In this document: positions 1-8,917 of the stretch, one piece after another | Layout of the letters: each line of letters begins with the position of its first letter | Numbering within the stretch: the first letter of the stretch is position 1 | NCBI GenBank assembly: GCA_963702535.1 | Contig: CAVPDG010000007.1 | Location: forward strand, 124,001-188,000 | Length of the DNA stretch: 64,000 nt | Reading direction: 5' to 3' | From: CAVPDG01 sp963702535 | GTDB taxonomy: Bacteria > Chloroflexota > Anaerolineae > Anaerolineales > UBA4823 | Position numbers and translations under genes: made by a program | The notes under the pieces: generated by a model | Database searches by the model: none | Seen by the model: only the letters and a program-made list of their open reading frames with translations | What the model was told of the DNA's origin: nothing

Positions 1-49
1 AAAATATTTCCTGCTTCACCCTGAGTGATTAACCCAAAAGGGATGGAAG

Positions 50-442
50 ATGAAAATAGTCATGTTGCTCCTCGTTCTTTGTTTCTTTGCTGCCGGCTGC
101 ACCAAGGCCACACCGGCTGTCAGCGATAATGGCAACCCAGGGCAGATCAAGATCACCGTCTTTTATGATGCAAATGGCAATAACCTCCAGGATACCGGCG
201 AGACCGGTCACCAGGACCGGGTTTTGGTCGGTCAGGACGTCTCCTGCCCGCCTACCGACCCGGCAAAATTCCAGTTCTACCCGACGGATGACCAGGGTAT
301 AGTGGTTGTCAAGGACCTCAAGCCCGGCAAGTATTGTGTGGGTTATTCGGGTGAGAAGACCATGTCTTCCAAGATGACCCTCGAAGTACTCGTAAACAGC
401 GACCAGGAAACCCAGGTTTCTTTTGGCACCCTGGAGCCGTAA
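50..442 (+). CDS. Small lipoprotein with SdrD B-like / SpaA-like beta-sandwich domain
   Basis: A 130-residue exported lipoprotein. The N-terminus is a short hydrophobic signal ending in a lipobox-like AAGC with the lipidated cysteine at residue 17. The rest is one small domain containing DANGNNLQDTGE, the acidic Ca-binding-type turn seen in SdrD B-like repeat domains of surface proteins, then a FxPTDDxGI strand and a final 'LKPGKYCVGY' turn typical of that fold. The start is preceded by an A/G-rich GGATGGAAG. A substrate or partner cannot be inferred. It is complete and unbroken. Confidence 0.7.
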   Translation: MKIVMLLLVLCFFAAGCTKATPAVSDNGNPGQIKITVFYDANGNNLQDTGETGHQDRVLVGQDVSCPPTDPAKFQFYPTDDQGIVVVKDLKPGKYCVGYSGEKTMSSKMTLEVLVNSDQETQVSFGTLEP

Positions 443-483
443 TCCCATCTGCCCATACACAGATTCCCGCTTTGGAGCGTCGC

Positions 484-900
484 ATGCCTGAACAAAAAAC
501 CGTCCCCACCAGCCAGGATGTCGAACAGGTTCTCAACGCCATTGAAGACGAGCAGAGGCGCCTGGATTGCTTCACCCTGCTGGAGCTGATGCGCCAGGTC
601 ACCGGCGAGCCACCCGTGCTCTGGGTGGGCAACATCGTCGGCTTCGGCCAGTACCATTACAAGTACGCCAGCGGGCATGCGGGTTACGCCGCCCTCGTCG
701 GTTTCTCGCCGCGCAAATCCAGCCTCTCGCTTTACGTGCTCTCCGGTTTCGCGGGTCAGGAGCAGCTCCTGGAAAAGCTGGGCAAGCACAAAGCTGGCAA
801 AGGCTGCCTGTACGTCAACCGCCTGGACGATATCGACCTGTCCATCCTGCGCCAGATCGTGGCGGGCACGGCAACCCACATGCGCCAGGCTTATCCTTGA
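484..900 (+). CDS. DUF1801 domain-containing protein
   Basis: A protein of about 138 residues matching the YdhG/DUF1801 fold: PxLWVGNIVGFGQYHY near the N-terminus, the ALVGFSPRKSSLSLYV core, and the KxGKGCLYVNRLDDID segment followed by a C-terminal helix. The family is small and cytosolic and its biochemical role is not settled. ATG at 484 is chosen over an upstream TTG at 472 because GGAG lies 7 bases before it. The following VOC gene begins 14 bases after its stop, so they are probably co-transcribed. Confidence 0.8.
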   Translation: MPEQKTVPTSQDVEQVLNAIEDEQRRLDCFTLLELMRQVTGEPPVLWVGNIVGFGQYHYKYASGHAGYAALVGFSPRKSSLSLYVLSGFAGQEQLLEKLGKHKAGKGCLYVNRLDDIDLSILRQIVAGTATHMRQAYP

Positions 901-913
901 GCGAGCCTCCGCC

Positions 914-1264
914 ATGAAACCGAAAAGCGTCTCCGGACTCACCTGCTTCGTGCAAAACCTCAGCCGGACGGTCGAGTTTTATGAGCAGCTCGGCTTCAAC
1001 TTCCACAAAGTAACGCCTGAGCATGCCACCGCCTACCTCAACTGGTTCTGGATCGACTTTATCCCCGTTGTGGGGCAGCCCTCCCGCCAGGGCGGCGGAC
1101 CTTCCATCTGCCTCAGCGTGGATAACGTCGACGGGTTCTACCAGGGCTGCCTCGCCCTCGGCTACCAGCCGCTGAGCGAGCCGCAGAACACCCCCTCCGG
1201 GGACCGGCAGTTCCTGCTCCTCGATCCGGATGGTTACGCGTTGCTCTTCTTCCAGAGAAAATGA
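914..1264 (+). CDS. VOC (glyoxalase/bleomycin resistance) family protein
   Basis: A 116-residue protein with one VOC half-module: an N-terminal 'LTCFVQNLSRTVEFYEQLGF' strand-helix, a middle 'SICLSVDNVDGFYQ' strand-helix and the terminal DPDGYALLFFQ strand that normally carries a metal-binding acidic residue. VOC proteins dimerise to form metal-dependent active sites; the substrate here is unknown. The reading frame is open further upstream, but the first methionine giving a normal VOC N-terminus is at 914, directly behind the DUF1801 gene. Confidence 0.8.
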   Translation: MKPKSVSGLTCFVQNLSRTVEFYEQLGFNFHKVTPEHATAYLNWFWIDFIPVVGQPSRQGGGPSICLSVDNVDGFYQGCLALGYQPLSEPQNTPSGDRQFLLLDPDGYALLFFQRK

Positions 1265-1334
1265 CGCCTTTATCGTCCATTTTTGATCCATTCGATTAAC
1301 CCTGATCCAGGATTCATTGCAGAGGTCTTCACAC

Positions 1335-2122
1335 ATGGGGACAGCCACGGTTCAAGCCCAGGTCTGGGGAGTGCGCGCCCGCGATTGGGCTGAAGTGCAG
1401 GAAGGCACATTTTTGCCGCTTTTTGAGCGGGTCTTAGACCAGACCGCTGTTCGCTCCGGTTCTGAGGTGCTGGATATCGGTTGCGGCTCAGGTCTGTTCT
1501 GCGAGCTGGCAGCGCGGCGCGGCGCGCTGGTCAGCGGGCTGGATGCCTCCGAGGCGCTCCTGGCGATTGCCCAGGAGCGGACTCCGCAGGGCGATTTCCG
1601 CACCGGCGATATGGAGGAGCTGCCATACGCAGCCGCGACTTTCGATCTCGTCACCGGCTTCAATTCCTTCCAGTTCGCCGCTGATCCGGTCAATGCACTG
1701 CGCCAGGCGAGAGCGCGTCACACGCCCCGGCGGCAAGCTGGTGATTGGCGTGTTTGGCTTGCCACAGGATTGCGAAGCCCGCTTCTATTTCGCTGCCCTG
1801 GGATCGCTGCTGCCGCCGCCTCCGCCCGGGACGCCGGGACCTTTCGCCCTGTCACAGGATGGGGCGCTGGAAGCGCTGGTAGAAAAAGCCGGCATGCAGC
1901 CGGGTCCGGTCGAGCAGATCGCTATCCCCTGGGAGTACCCGGATGCTCAAACCTTGCTGCGCGGATTGCTTGCCTCCGGTCCTGGGACGCGCGCCGTCGC
2001 AGCTCGTCGGGCAGGATGCCGCCGAGCAAGCCATCCTGCACGCCCTGGCGCCTTTCAAGACAGCCTCGGGCGGCTACAGGCTGGAAAATACAGCCTGCTA
2101 TACGATCGTAGCCAGTGGGTAA
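1335..2122 (+). CDS. Class I SAM-dependent methyltransferase (two frameshifts)
   Basis: The N-terminal part has the Rossmann SAM-binding motif EVLDIGCGSGLF (about residues 50-60), motif II at SGLDASEALL and the acidic FRTGDMEELPY loop, as in Methyltransf_11/25 proteins. Coding then moves to the next frame near 1,705-1,718, giving VTRPGGKLVIGVFG (the post-motif strand), and again near 1,995-2,015, giving the natural C-terminus AILHALAPFKTASGGYRLEN and TAA at 2120-2122. Joined, the three pieces make a normal-length methyltransferase of about 260 residues. The breaks are either assembly errors or real inactivation. The methyl acceptor is unknown. Confidence 0.7.
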
Positions 2123-2235
2123 CTCCAAACCCGTCGCCCGCAGTACCGCTCTCCACTCTAGACCGATTACCATCCTGCAGATTGTTCTCGAAACTCGGGA
2201 CGCGTTTACTATCCCGGGCGCCGTCCATTTTCGCA

Positions 2236-2241
2236 TATAAT
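2236..2241 (+). promoter_or_regulatory. Candidate -10 element upstream of the SMR exporter
   Basis: A perfect TATAAT lies 55 bases before the exporter start in an AT-rich patch of an otherwise GC-rich region. No convincing -35 was found at normal spacing, so this is a weak call based on one hexamer. Confidence 0.35.
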
Positions 2242-2295
2242 CTATACTAGCGCGCCTGATCCCATTGACGTCCTAAAGAAACGGGACCCTCCAAT

Positions 2296-2628
2296 ATGAA
2301 CAAATGGCTCATCCTCCTCGTTGCCATCGTCTGCGAAGTGATCGCCACCTCCGCCCTCAAAGCCAGCGATGGCTTCAAACGCTTCTTGCCTTCGGTATTG
2401 GTGGTGGTTGGCTACGGCTTGTCTTTCTATCTCATGTCGCTCACCCTGCGCCAGATCCCGGTCGGCGTTACCTATGCCATCTGGTCCGGGGTGGGCGTGG
2501 TGCTGATCACGCTCATCGCCTGGATTGTCTATAAGCAGCGCCTCGATCTTGCGGCTATAATTGGCATGGCTATGATCGTGCTTGGCGTACTGGTGATGAA
2601 CCTGTTTTCGAAGTCGATCCCGCGTTGA
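2296..2628 (+). CDS. emrE: Small multidrug resistance (SMR) family exporter, EmrE/QacE type
   Basis: A 110-residue inner-membrane protein with four hydrophobic helices, exactly the family length. The essential proton/drug-binding glutamate is E14 in the CEVIATSALK motif, at the same number as in EmrE, and the third helix carries VTYAIWSGVGVVLITLIAW, close to the family signature. SMR dimers exchange protons for cationic or guanidinium-type compounds. The start has GGGACCCTCC upstream. The gene is intact. A guanidinium-specific (Gdx) role cannot be excluded from sequence alone. Confidence 0.85.
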   Translation: MNKWLILLVAIVCEVIATSALKASDGFKRFLPSVLVVVGYGLSFYLMSLTLRQIPVGVTYAIWSGVGVVLITLIAWIVYKQRLDLAAIIGMAMIVLGVLVMNLFSKSIPR

Positions 2629-2670
2629 GCATGCCGACCGGCTTACCATCCCATCCTTAAGGAGAAAACC

Positions 2671-3424
2671 ATGCCCCCTCATTTCCGCCAGCGACTCAAA
2701 CAGGGCGACCTGCTCTTCGGCGTGGGCGTGACCCTCAGCTCCCCGGCAGTCAGCGAGCTGCTCGCCGAAGCCGGCTTCGATTGGCTCTTCCTGGACGCCG
2801 AGCATGCCCCGCTCGAGCCCAGCGCTTTGCAAGCCATGCTCCAGGCGGCTGGCAGGCAGGTGGCGGGCATCGTGCGCCTCCCATCCCTCACCGAAGCGGA
2901 CATCAAGCATGTGCTCGACGTCGGCGCTACGGGCATCGTCGTGCCGCAGGTGCACACCGCCGAGCTGGCAGTTGCAGCGGTGCGCTGGGCGCGCTACTAC
3001 CCGGAAGGGACAGCGCGGCATGGGCGTTTACCGCGCCAACCATTACGGCTTCCAGGTGAGCGAGTATCTTCAGCAGGCTGCCGAGCAGACCGTGGTGGTG
3101 GTGCAGGCGGAGAGCGCCGAAGCTGTACGTAACATTGATGCCATCGCCCAGGTGCCCGGCGTCGACGCCGTGCTCATCGGTCCCTACGACCTGTCTGCCA
3201 GCCTGGGGCACCCCGGCGACCTGGCGCACCCCGATTTCGTCGCCGCCGTGGAGCGCATCACCGCTGCCTGCCAGGCTGCCTCCATGCCGCTGGGCATCTT
3301 CGGCATGAACGCCGCCGCCGTGCGCCCCTACATCGCCCGCGGCTACCGCCTGATCCTGATGTCGGTGGATACCGTGCTGTTGGGGCAGGCGGCGCGCGAG
3401 CTGCTGAGCTCGGCGCGTTCGTAG
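2671..3424 (+). CDS. HpcH/HpaI aldolase/citrate lyase family protein (one frameshift)
   Basis: A class II, metal-dependent aldolase of the HpcH/HpaI type, which splits or forms 4-hydroxy-2-oxo acids with pyruvate as one partner. The first piece carries GFDWLFLDAEHAPLE (catalytic His and metal-region acid), GIVRLPSLTEADIKHVLDVG and GATGIVVPQV. The second carries QAESAEAVRNIDAI, then PGVDAVLIGPYDLSASLG, the phosphate/metal-site signature. The frame changes near 3,008-3,018, just after 'ARYYPEG', before the expected RGMG segment. Total length of about 250 residues is normal. AAGGAG precedes the ATG. Confidence 0.8.
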
Positions 3425-3465
3425 CATCCCGAAAATATGTTGTGGTCAGCCTCTGGGAGTGAAAA

Positions 3466-3788
3466 ATGACCAACTCGCCATCTCTCGTTTCTAATGCCTT
3501 CAAGACCTTTATGAAAGAAGCTCCCCAGCAGGCGCAAGCCTGGGGGAGCATGGTTCAAGCCTGGCTGGCGCCAGCGCCCTGGATCAAAAAACGGCTGCCC
3601 TGGCATACTTGTCTGTTCTGGCAGCCTTACGCCTGGAAAGCGGCATTCCTTTTCACGTGCAATCCGCCCGGCAGGCTGGCGCCACGCGTGAAGAGATCAT
3701 CAGCGCTATCCTGGTGGGATTACCTGCTGCAGGTCATGCTGTAACTCAGGTCTTGCCGGCGGCGCTGGCAGCCTTCGATACTGCTTAA
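3466..3788 (+). CDS. Carboxymuconolactone decarboxylase / AhpD-like protein (one frameshift)
   Basis: A protein of about 107 residues of the all-helical CMD/AhpD superfamily. The first 30 residues are in the starting frame; near 3,555-3,575 coding moves to another frame that reads ALDQKTAALAYLSVLAAL, then SGIPFHVQSARQAGATREEI, and ends at TAA 3786-3788. The helix that normally holds the CxxC redox pair in AhpD keeps the histidine but has no cysteines, so peroxidase-type chemistry is unlikely. It ends 12 bases before the TfoX-like gene. Confidence 0.6.
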
Positions 3789-3800
3789 GGGAGGGGATGC

Positions 3801-4139
3801 ATGGCAAATTTCAGCCCGGAACACAAAGCTGTGCTGGACGATCTTCTCCTCGGCGACCCGCGGCTGCGCCCCGGAAAGATGTTCGGCTACCCCGCCTATT
3901 ACGCCGGCGAGAAGCTGTGCATCTGCCTCTACGAGGCGGGCGTGGGGCTCAAGCTGCCCGAGCCATCGGCGGTGAAGCTGCTGGAGACGGACAGCAATGT
4001 TATCCCCTTCCAGCCGATGGGCAGGCGCAAGATCCGCGAGTGGGTGCAGATCAACCTGGAGAGTTCGGAAGATTACCGCCAGTACCAATCCGTCTTCGAC
4101 GAATCGATCGCTTACGTCCTGGCGGGGCAGGGAAAATAG
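3801..4139 (+). CDS. TfoX/Sxy N-terminal domain-like protein
   Basis: A 112-residue cytosolic protein with the KMFGYPAYYAGEKLCICLYE signature of the TfoX/Sxy N-terminal fold, followed by a VGLKLPEP strand and IPFQPMGRRKIREW, which resembles the family's end. It is a stand-alone domain without the C-terminal HhH-like domain of true competence regulator Sxy, so a competence role should not be assumed. GGGAGGGG sits just upstream of the ATG. Intact. Confidence 0.65.
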   Translation: MANFSPEHKAVLDDLLLGDPRLRPGKMFGYPAYYAGEKLCICLYEAGVGLKLPEPSAVKLLETDSNVIPFQPMGRRKIREWVQINLESSEDYRQYQSVFDESIAYVLAGQGK

Positions 4140-4286
4140 ATCTCGGAATCAGATCCTGGACTATCCATCAAGGTATAGATTCTTGTCGCTACTGAGAGTT
4201 GGCTTGCCTGTTTAGCTTTAAATGTTTCAGAAAATTATTGGGCGTCTTTAATCAGGTGTTGTCTTTCAGATGGTCGTGGAGGCGCT

Positions 4287-5687
4287 ATGAAACGGGAGAT
4301 CCGCACAACCTTATCCCTCATTCTGATTGTACTTTGCATGGTAGCACCGAATCGCAGCGGTGTGGAAGCCGGTTCAGCCAATTTGCTCGATGATCCTGGA
4401 CATTCAATTCTAGATGACTCTAGTATCTATTTACCCCTCACCTTAAGAAACTATTCCAATTTCAGCTTTCGTCAAGCCCTCACTGGGCCTATGGCTACCC
4501 TATCCCTGTGGATCATGGAATTCAATGTCATCACCGGCGTGGTAACGATAAATGGTGGAGATCCCCAGCCTCAAACGGTTCCGTTTGTCTGGGATTGGGG
4601 TGATGGTACCGTGGTAGATGGATGGTTTCCTCAGACCCATACCTATACCGACCGGGCGAGAAATTATGTCGTAAAAGTCACATCCCACTATACCAATGGA
4701 AGCACAGGCGAGGAACGTATCCTGGTACGCTTTGTGCCACCCACCATAACTCCTATCGATTTGCCCTCCAATCTTAGGGTCACAATCCCCGATCATAACG
4801 TGGCTTTAGGCACCCGTTTGTATCCCATTCCAGGTGGGCTGACGTATTTCGATGATAGCTACTTTGCTGTAATGTCGAGAGATGATATTGAATACGTGCT
4901 TTCTGTTGCGGCAACCCGCCAATTTGACTACGCCAACGGGGATGTGTATTTGGTCAATAACGGTTTTGAACAGGTTGTTCTGAGAGACCCGAGCTTTGCC
5001 GGCATGTACTCTTTGTGGTTTACCAACCCTGTAAGTTTTGCTTCCGGCAATTATGGTTTTCAGAACTCGCTGCAGTATGGCTCATTTTTTCATGAAATGG
5101 GCCATAATTTTACGCTCAATAGCCCGGCAGGTTATTATTATGGCGGAAAAATTGATGGGGACGCCAACGCTATCTTTTCCGAGAGTATGGCTAACATTTT
5201 CGCCCACACAACCGCTTATGACATTTTAAATCATCCATACCATTATGGCTTTGATTACGGTCTCTCTCTTGAGATAGAACAGAGTGCCGTTGCCTCGGTC
5301 AGAACAATGCGAAACGCTTACGAAAATTATGTTAGCGCTGGGAAAGAGTTCCATTCCTGGAATGACCCCGCTACACCCACTGACGAAACCTTTGGAACCT
5401 TCATGACAATCGCCTATAAATTTTGCGTCCATGCAGAGGATAGCGGGCAAGGGTACCGGGTTCCATTGAAAAAGATGATGGCTTTGCTGCAAAATTTCGA
5501 CACGGATTGGCAAAGTAGATATGACCAAAATCATAATACGCCTGAAGCGGACATATTCAGAGCGACTTTGATGGTGGCCGCTATGTCTTATGCCTTTTCA
5601 ACGGACTTACGTGCTGAGTTTAGAGACCTGAATTTTCCAATCAGTGATGCTATTTACGATGAGTTAATCGGGGTGATGGTTCCCTAG
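4287..5687 (+). CDS. Secreted PKD-domain zinc metalloprotease-like protein
   Basis: A 466-residue exported protein: signal peptide in residues 1-28, then a SSIYLPLTLRNYS segment (about 45-57), a PKD-like beta-sandwich around residues 85-150 (VWDWGDGTVVDG and THTYTD), and a catalytic-like region with HEMGH at residues 269-273. The FSESMANIF glutamate near 299 is a candidate third zinc ligand. The fold after that is helical. The family is not one I can name, but HExxH plus export suggests a surface or extracellular peptidase. GGAGG precedes ATG at good spacing. Codon use looks more AT-rich than the neighbours, which may indicate a different history. Confidence 0.7.
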   Translation: MKREIRTTLSLILIVLCMVAPNRSGVEAGSANLLDDPGHSILDDSSIYLPLTLRNYSNFSFRQALTGPMATLSLWIMEFNVITGVVTINGGDPQPQTVPFVWDWGDGTVVDGWFPQTHTYTDRARNYVVKVTSHYTNGSTGEERILVRFVPPTITPIDLPSNLRVTIPDHNVALGTRLYPIPGGLTYFDDSYFAVMSRDDIEYVLSVAATRQFDYANGDVYLVNNGFEQVVLRDPSFAGMYSLWFTNPVSFASGNYGFQNSLQYGSFFHEMGHNFTLNSPAGYYYGGKIDGDANAIFSESMANIFAHTTAYDILNHPYHYGFDYGLSLEIEQSAVASVRTMRNAYENYVSAGKEFHSWNDPATPTDETFGTFMTIAYKFCVHAEDSGQGYRVPLKKMMALLQNFDTDWQSRYDQNHNTPEADIFRATLMVAAMSYAFSTDLRAEFRDLNFPISDAIYDELIGVMVP

Positions 5688-5709
5688 GCGAGTCGGTAAC
5701 TGGATTCCC

Positions 5710-6258
5710 CTACCTCACCGGCTCGAGCCTCAGCATCACCGCTCCGGACTTGAAGACCTGCGTTCCCAGCAGGTGAAAATCGGTCCTGCCCGCCAGCCCG
5801 GCGAACAGCGCCGTCCCCGCGCTCAGCGCCAGTGGGTTGACCACCACCTGCACCTCGTCCACCAGCCCGGCTTGCAGCAAGCTTACCGCCAGCGTGTTGC
5901 TGCCCAAGATCAGGATGTTCTTGCCGGGCGCAGCTTTCAATCTTCGCACGGCTCCGCTCACATCCCCGCTCAGCACCGTTACGCCCTGCCAGCCGGCATC
6001 GAATGGCGCATGGCTGGCGACGTACTTATGCGTGGCGTTCATGAATTGCGCCACTGCTGGCGCCATCTCCCTCGCCTGGGGTGTCGCCCAGAACTTCATC
6101 ATCTCGTAGGTCTTGCGCCCGAAAAGCAGCGCATCCACCTCTTCCCCTGGCTGGGATGGGAAGGCTTCGAAGTCATGCCCAAAAGCCGAGAGGTCGTGCC
6201 CTTCGCCTTCGAAAAAGCCGTCCAGGCTGGTGTTGAGAAAAACCAGGACTTTGCGCAT
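5710..6258 (-). CDS. Dihydrofolate reductase family protein (RibD C-terminal-like)
   Basis: A 182-residue cytosolic protein with the YyaP/YwjB-type pattern: RKVLVFLNTSLDGFFEG at the start (first strand and nucleotide loop), ALLFGRKTYEMMKFW (GRKTYE signature), and ILILGSNTLAVSLLQAGLVD (GS-nucleotide loop) before the final strands. Such proteins bind NADPH and resemble the RibD reductase domain; most are orphan reductases rather than true folate enzymes. AGGAG precedes the start. Intact and transcribed alone towards the metalloprotease. Confidence 0.8.
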   Translation of the reverse strand: MRKVLVFLNTSLDGFFEGEGHDLSAFGHDFEAFPSQPGEEVDALLFGRKTYEMMKFWATPQAREMAPAVAQFMNATHKYVASHAPFDAGWQGVTVLSGDVSGAVRRLKAAPGKNILILGSNTLAVSLLQAGLVDEVQVVVNPLALSAGTALFAGLAGRTDFHLLGTQVFKSGAVMLRLEPVR

Positions 6259-6306
6259 AGATATTCTCCTGTGGGTGTGCGCTAGCTGGATTATAGTACA
6301 GAAAGC

Positions 6307-6813
6307 TCAGCGCCGGCGCAGCTGGCTGCCCTGCCACGCCACCCCCAGCGCCAGCAGCGCCAGCAGGATCACGTTTGCCGCCGGCGCGCTCAGCGCCAGC
6401 GAGCCGCGCAGCCCTTCGGCAATCGCCCCCGCCCCGGCGAAGGCAGTCGCCAGGATCAAGCCCCAGTTCATCGCCAGCGCCACCAGTGTCGCGCCGAGCA
6501 CGCCGCCCGCCAGCGCCAGGGCGTACCAGCCGGTCTCGATCCCCAGCAGGTTGGCGCCGGCTGGCAGCAGCATCGCCCCCGCCAGGAAGCCGGTGAGCAG
6601 CGCCACCGTGCGCACGAAGCGCACCGTCAGCCAGGCGCACGCCAGACCCGCCAGCACGCTCAACGCCAGGGGCAGCCAGCCAGAACCCAGCAGGCTCGCC
6701 AGCGCCCGCCAGCTCAACAGGCAGGCTGCCACGCCCACCGCCAGCCAGAAGAGCCGCCTTCCGGCAAGCAGCAGCAGCACGCCCGCCGCCAGGGAGAGTA
6801 CCTCAATCAGCAC
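6307..6813 (-). CDS. Multipass membrane protein, DUF4203-like
   Basis: A protein of about 168 residues made almost entirely of hydrophobic segments (six or seven), with glycine- and alanine-rich helices such as FLAGAMLLPAGANLL and a basic QLRRR end. The pattern resembles small DUF4203/TM198-like membrane proteins, but the match is loose. I prefer the GTG at 6813; an ATG at 6885 in the same frame would overlap the acyltransferase gene by about 20 bases. Function unknown. Confidence 0.5.
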   Translation of the reverse strand: MLIEVLSLAAGVLLLLAGRRLFWLAVGVAACLLSWRALASLLGSGWLPLALSVLAGLACAWLTVRFVRTVALLTGFLAGAMLLPAGANLLGIETGWYALALAGGVLGATLVALAMNWGLILATAFAGAGAIAEGLRGSLALSAPAANVILLALLALGVAWQGSQLRRR

Positions 6814-6862
6814 GCTCCCCAGGTTGCAATATCTGTGCGAGAAATGGATAAAGAGGACCCAG

Positions 6863-8305
6863 CTAGGAAGGCGACGCACCTGCATCCGGACCCGGCGTTG
6901 GCGCGGTTTGTTCGCCGCTCGCTGCCACTGCCGCCTGCATCGCCCGGAACTCCTCCAGGAACGCCGCGGCAATCGCCTCAGGATCGGGGATCAAGCCGGC
7001 ATCGCTGGCCACGCCCAGCGTAATGAAGCCGTTGTAGCTGAAGATGCTCAAGCCCAGCCCCCAGCCTGCCGGCTGCGGCACCCAGAAGATCATGTGCTTC
7101 AGCGCTCTGCCGGCGAAGTAGAGCTCCATCTGCGGACCGGGTACGTTGGTCACCAGCAGGCTGGCTTTGGAGCTGATCATGTCCAGCACCAGGTCTTGCG
7201 CCAGCGGCAGGTCGAACACTGCCGAGCTGAGCACGTTCCAGATCGTGTGTGGATCGCGCAAATCCTTCAGCTCGTCCATGCGCTTCTTCACCGCATCGAA
7301 GCGGTCTGCCATCACATCCAGCCCCACCGGCAGCTTGAGCATCACCATGCCCAGCTCGTTGCCCAATTGCCCGGCGTTGGGGTTGCCGCGCATATTGAAC
7401 GGCACCACCACGCGCAGCTCCGGGTAATCGATGGCTTCGCCGCGCCCCAGCAGGTAGCGCCGCAAGCCGCCCGCCACAGCGGTGAGCATGATGTCGTTGA
7501 CCGTGCCGCCCATAGCTTTGCTCAGCGCCTTGACCTCACCCAGCGGCAGCGGCTGCGACCAGGTGGCTTTCTTTGCCACGCCGCAATCGCCGCGCAGGCA
7601 AGTCTCCGGCTCCTCATCACCCAGCAGGTAGCGCGCCAATACGTCGGCGTCGGATGCCAGCTCGTAAGCTTTGTACTTAATCAGCTCCGGATTCTCCATC
7701 ACATCCAGGCTCTTGGAGAGCACCCGGTCGGCCAGGTTCAGCGCCCGGCTGGTAACCCGCAGCGGAGGCAGGAGCAGTTTGCCCAGGCGCGTGGTGTGGT
7801 GCCCGTCCCGCCTTGCCAGGGGCTGCGGCCAGGGGGCGTCGGGTCCAAAATCGATCAGCGAGAGCAGCACCTGCACCAGCGAGACTCCATCGGCGATGCT
7901 GTGGTGCAGGCGGGCGATGATGGCGCTGCCCCCAGCGTAGCTCTCTACCAGGTGAAATTGCCAGGGTGGCTTGGACATGTCCAGCGGCGTGCTCATCAGG
8001 TCGTTGGTCAAATGCTTGAGGGCATCCAGGTCGCCGGGCTCGGGCACACCGATGCGGTGCACGTGGGAGTCCAGGCTGAAGAACGGGTCGGATTCCCAGA
8101 CGGGGCGCTTGATGAAGCGCCCATCCTCGCCGATCCGCTGGCGGAAACGGTCGAACTGGAGAAAGCGGTGCTGGAGGGTAGCCCGCAGGCGCTCGAACTC
8201 CACTGGCTGGTCGAAGATCATCAGCCCGGTGATGACTGCCATGTTGGTGGGGGAATCCATGCGCAGGATGAAGGCGTCGAAGCTGGATAATGGCTCTTTA
8301 TTCAT
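6863..8305 (-). CDS. Wax ester synthase / diacylglycerol O-acyltransferase (WS/DGAT)
   Basis: A bifunctional acyltransferase-type protein of about 480 residues that would join fatty acyl-CoA to an alcohol or diacylglycerol to make storage wax or triacylglycerol. It has the condensation-domain motif HHSIADG near residue 138, LSSFDAFILRMDSPTNMAV at the N-terminus, and the later PLPLGEVKALSKAMGGTVND, 'VPFNMRGN' and LLVTNVPGPQMELYFAGR blocks of the family. ATG at 8305 gives the usual start; a GTG at 8317 is also in frame. Intact. Some related proteins have other acyl acceptors, so the product class is inferred. Confidence 0.85.
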   Translation of the reverse strand: MNKEPLSSFDAFILRMDSPTNMAVITGLMIFDQPVEFERLRATLQHRFLQFDRFRQRIGEDGRFIKRPVWESDPFFSLDSHVHRIGVPEPGDLDALKHLTNDLMSTPLDMSKPPWQFHLVESYAGGSAIIARLHHSIADGVSLVQVLLSLIDFGPDAPWPQPLARRDGHHTTRLGKLLLPPLRVTSRALNLADRVLSKSLDVMENPELIKYKAYELASDADVLARYLLGDEEPETCLRGDCGVAKKATWSQPLPLGEVKALSKAMGGTVNDIMLTAVAGGLRRYLLGRGEAIDYPELRVVVPFNMRGNPNAGQLGNELGMVMLKLPVGLDVMADRFDAVKKRMDELKDLRDPHTIWNVLSSAVFDLPLAQDLVLDMISSKASLLVTNVPGPQMELYFAGRALKHMIFWVPQPAGWGLGLSIFSYNGFITLGVASDAGLIPDPEAIAAAFLEEFRAMQAAVAASGEQTAPTPGPDAGASPS

Positions 8306-8337
8306 CGGATAGCTCACTACAGGTAAGGATTTTTAGG

Positions 8338-8859
8338 CTAACAAACAAGTATATATCTATTGGCTGAGAATTGGTAGTCCAAATTGAAATAGCGATCCTT
8401 TTCAGTAATCTCATCTCCAAGCTGACGCCTGGCATGTATTTTGACAACCGATTGCAAGCCTTTCCACTCCGGAGCATTGCGCAACTGCATCAGGGTTTGT
8501 GTATCCGCAATGACATAGCACGTGCGGGTTTCCAGCCGTCCATGGTTTTTGTTGACCGTTTGATGTCGGCTATTGGAATAAGCCTTGAAACCGCTAGCTT
8601 CGAGATCGTCGAACAACTTGACCACATCTTGGTACAGCCGCCCGTGGTTCTCCTTAAGCGCCAGTACATAATCCGCTTCCTGATCGACAATCGCTCCAGC
8701 AATATCCTTCTGGCATCCCAGGGCATCAATGGTGACAATGCAGCCGGAGACTTCCAGCACCTGCAGCAACTCAGGGATGGCGCTGATCTCGTTGGATTTG
8801 TCATCCACCTTGACCTGGCCCAGAACCAGACGGTTCTCCGCAGCCCAGGCACTGACCAT
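8338..8859 (-). pseudogene. ISAs1-family transposase remnant
   Basis: The translation contains MVSAWAAENRLVLGQVKVD, KSNEISAIPELL, IVTIDALGCQKDIA and ALKENHGRLYQDV, the conserved middle of ISAs1-type (DDE) transposases including the second catalytic aspartate (TIDALG). Residues before VSAW and the C-terminal part after YFNLDYQFSANR are missing, so about half of the usual 370-residue enzyme is left. No terminal inverted repeats were seen at the edges. It is a dead insertion sequence scar between the WS/DGAT and the SGNH-like genes. Confidence 0.85.
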
Positions 8860-8917
8860 GTCAATTGCTCCCCGGCCAAGCGCTTATCTCCCAGTGAATA
8901 ATGGTTTCCAGGGGAAT

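Noticed and set aside
2242..2295. Possible guanidine riboswitch before the SMR exporter
   Set aside because: SMR genes often have ykkC-type leaders, but the 54-base leader has no paired ACGR loops or other recognisable guanidine-aptamer core.
6113..8290. A 725-codon open frame on the plus strand opposite the WS/DGAT gene
   Set aside because: Its translation is low-complexity Arg/His/Gln-rich and mirrors the codon pattern of the acyltransferase on the other strand; no domain or ribosome binding site supports it.
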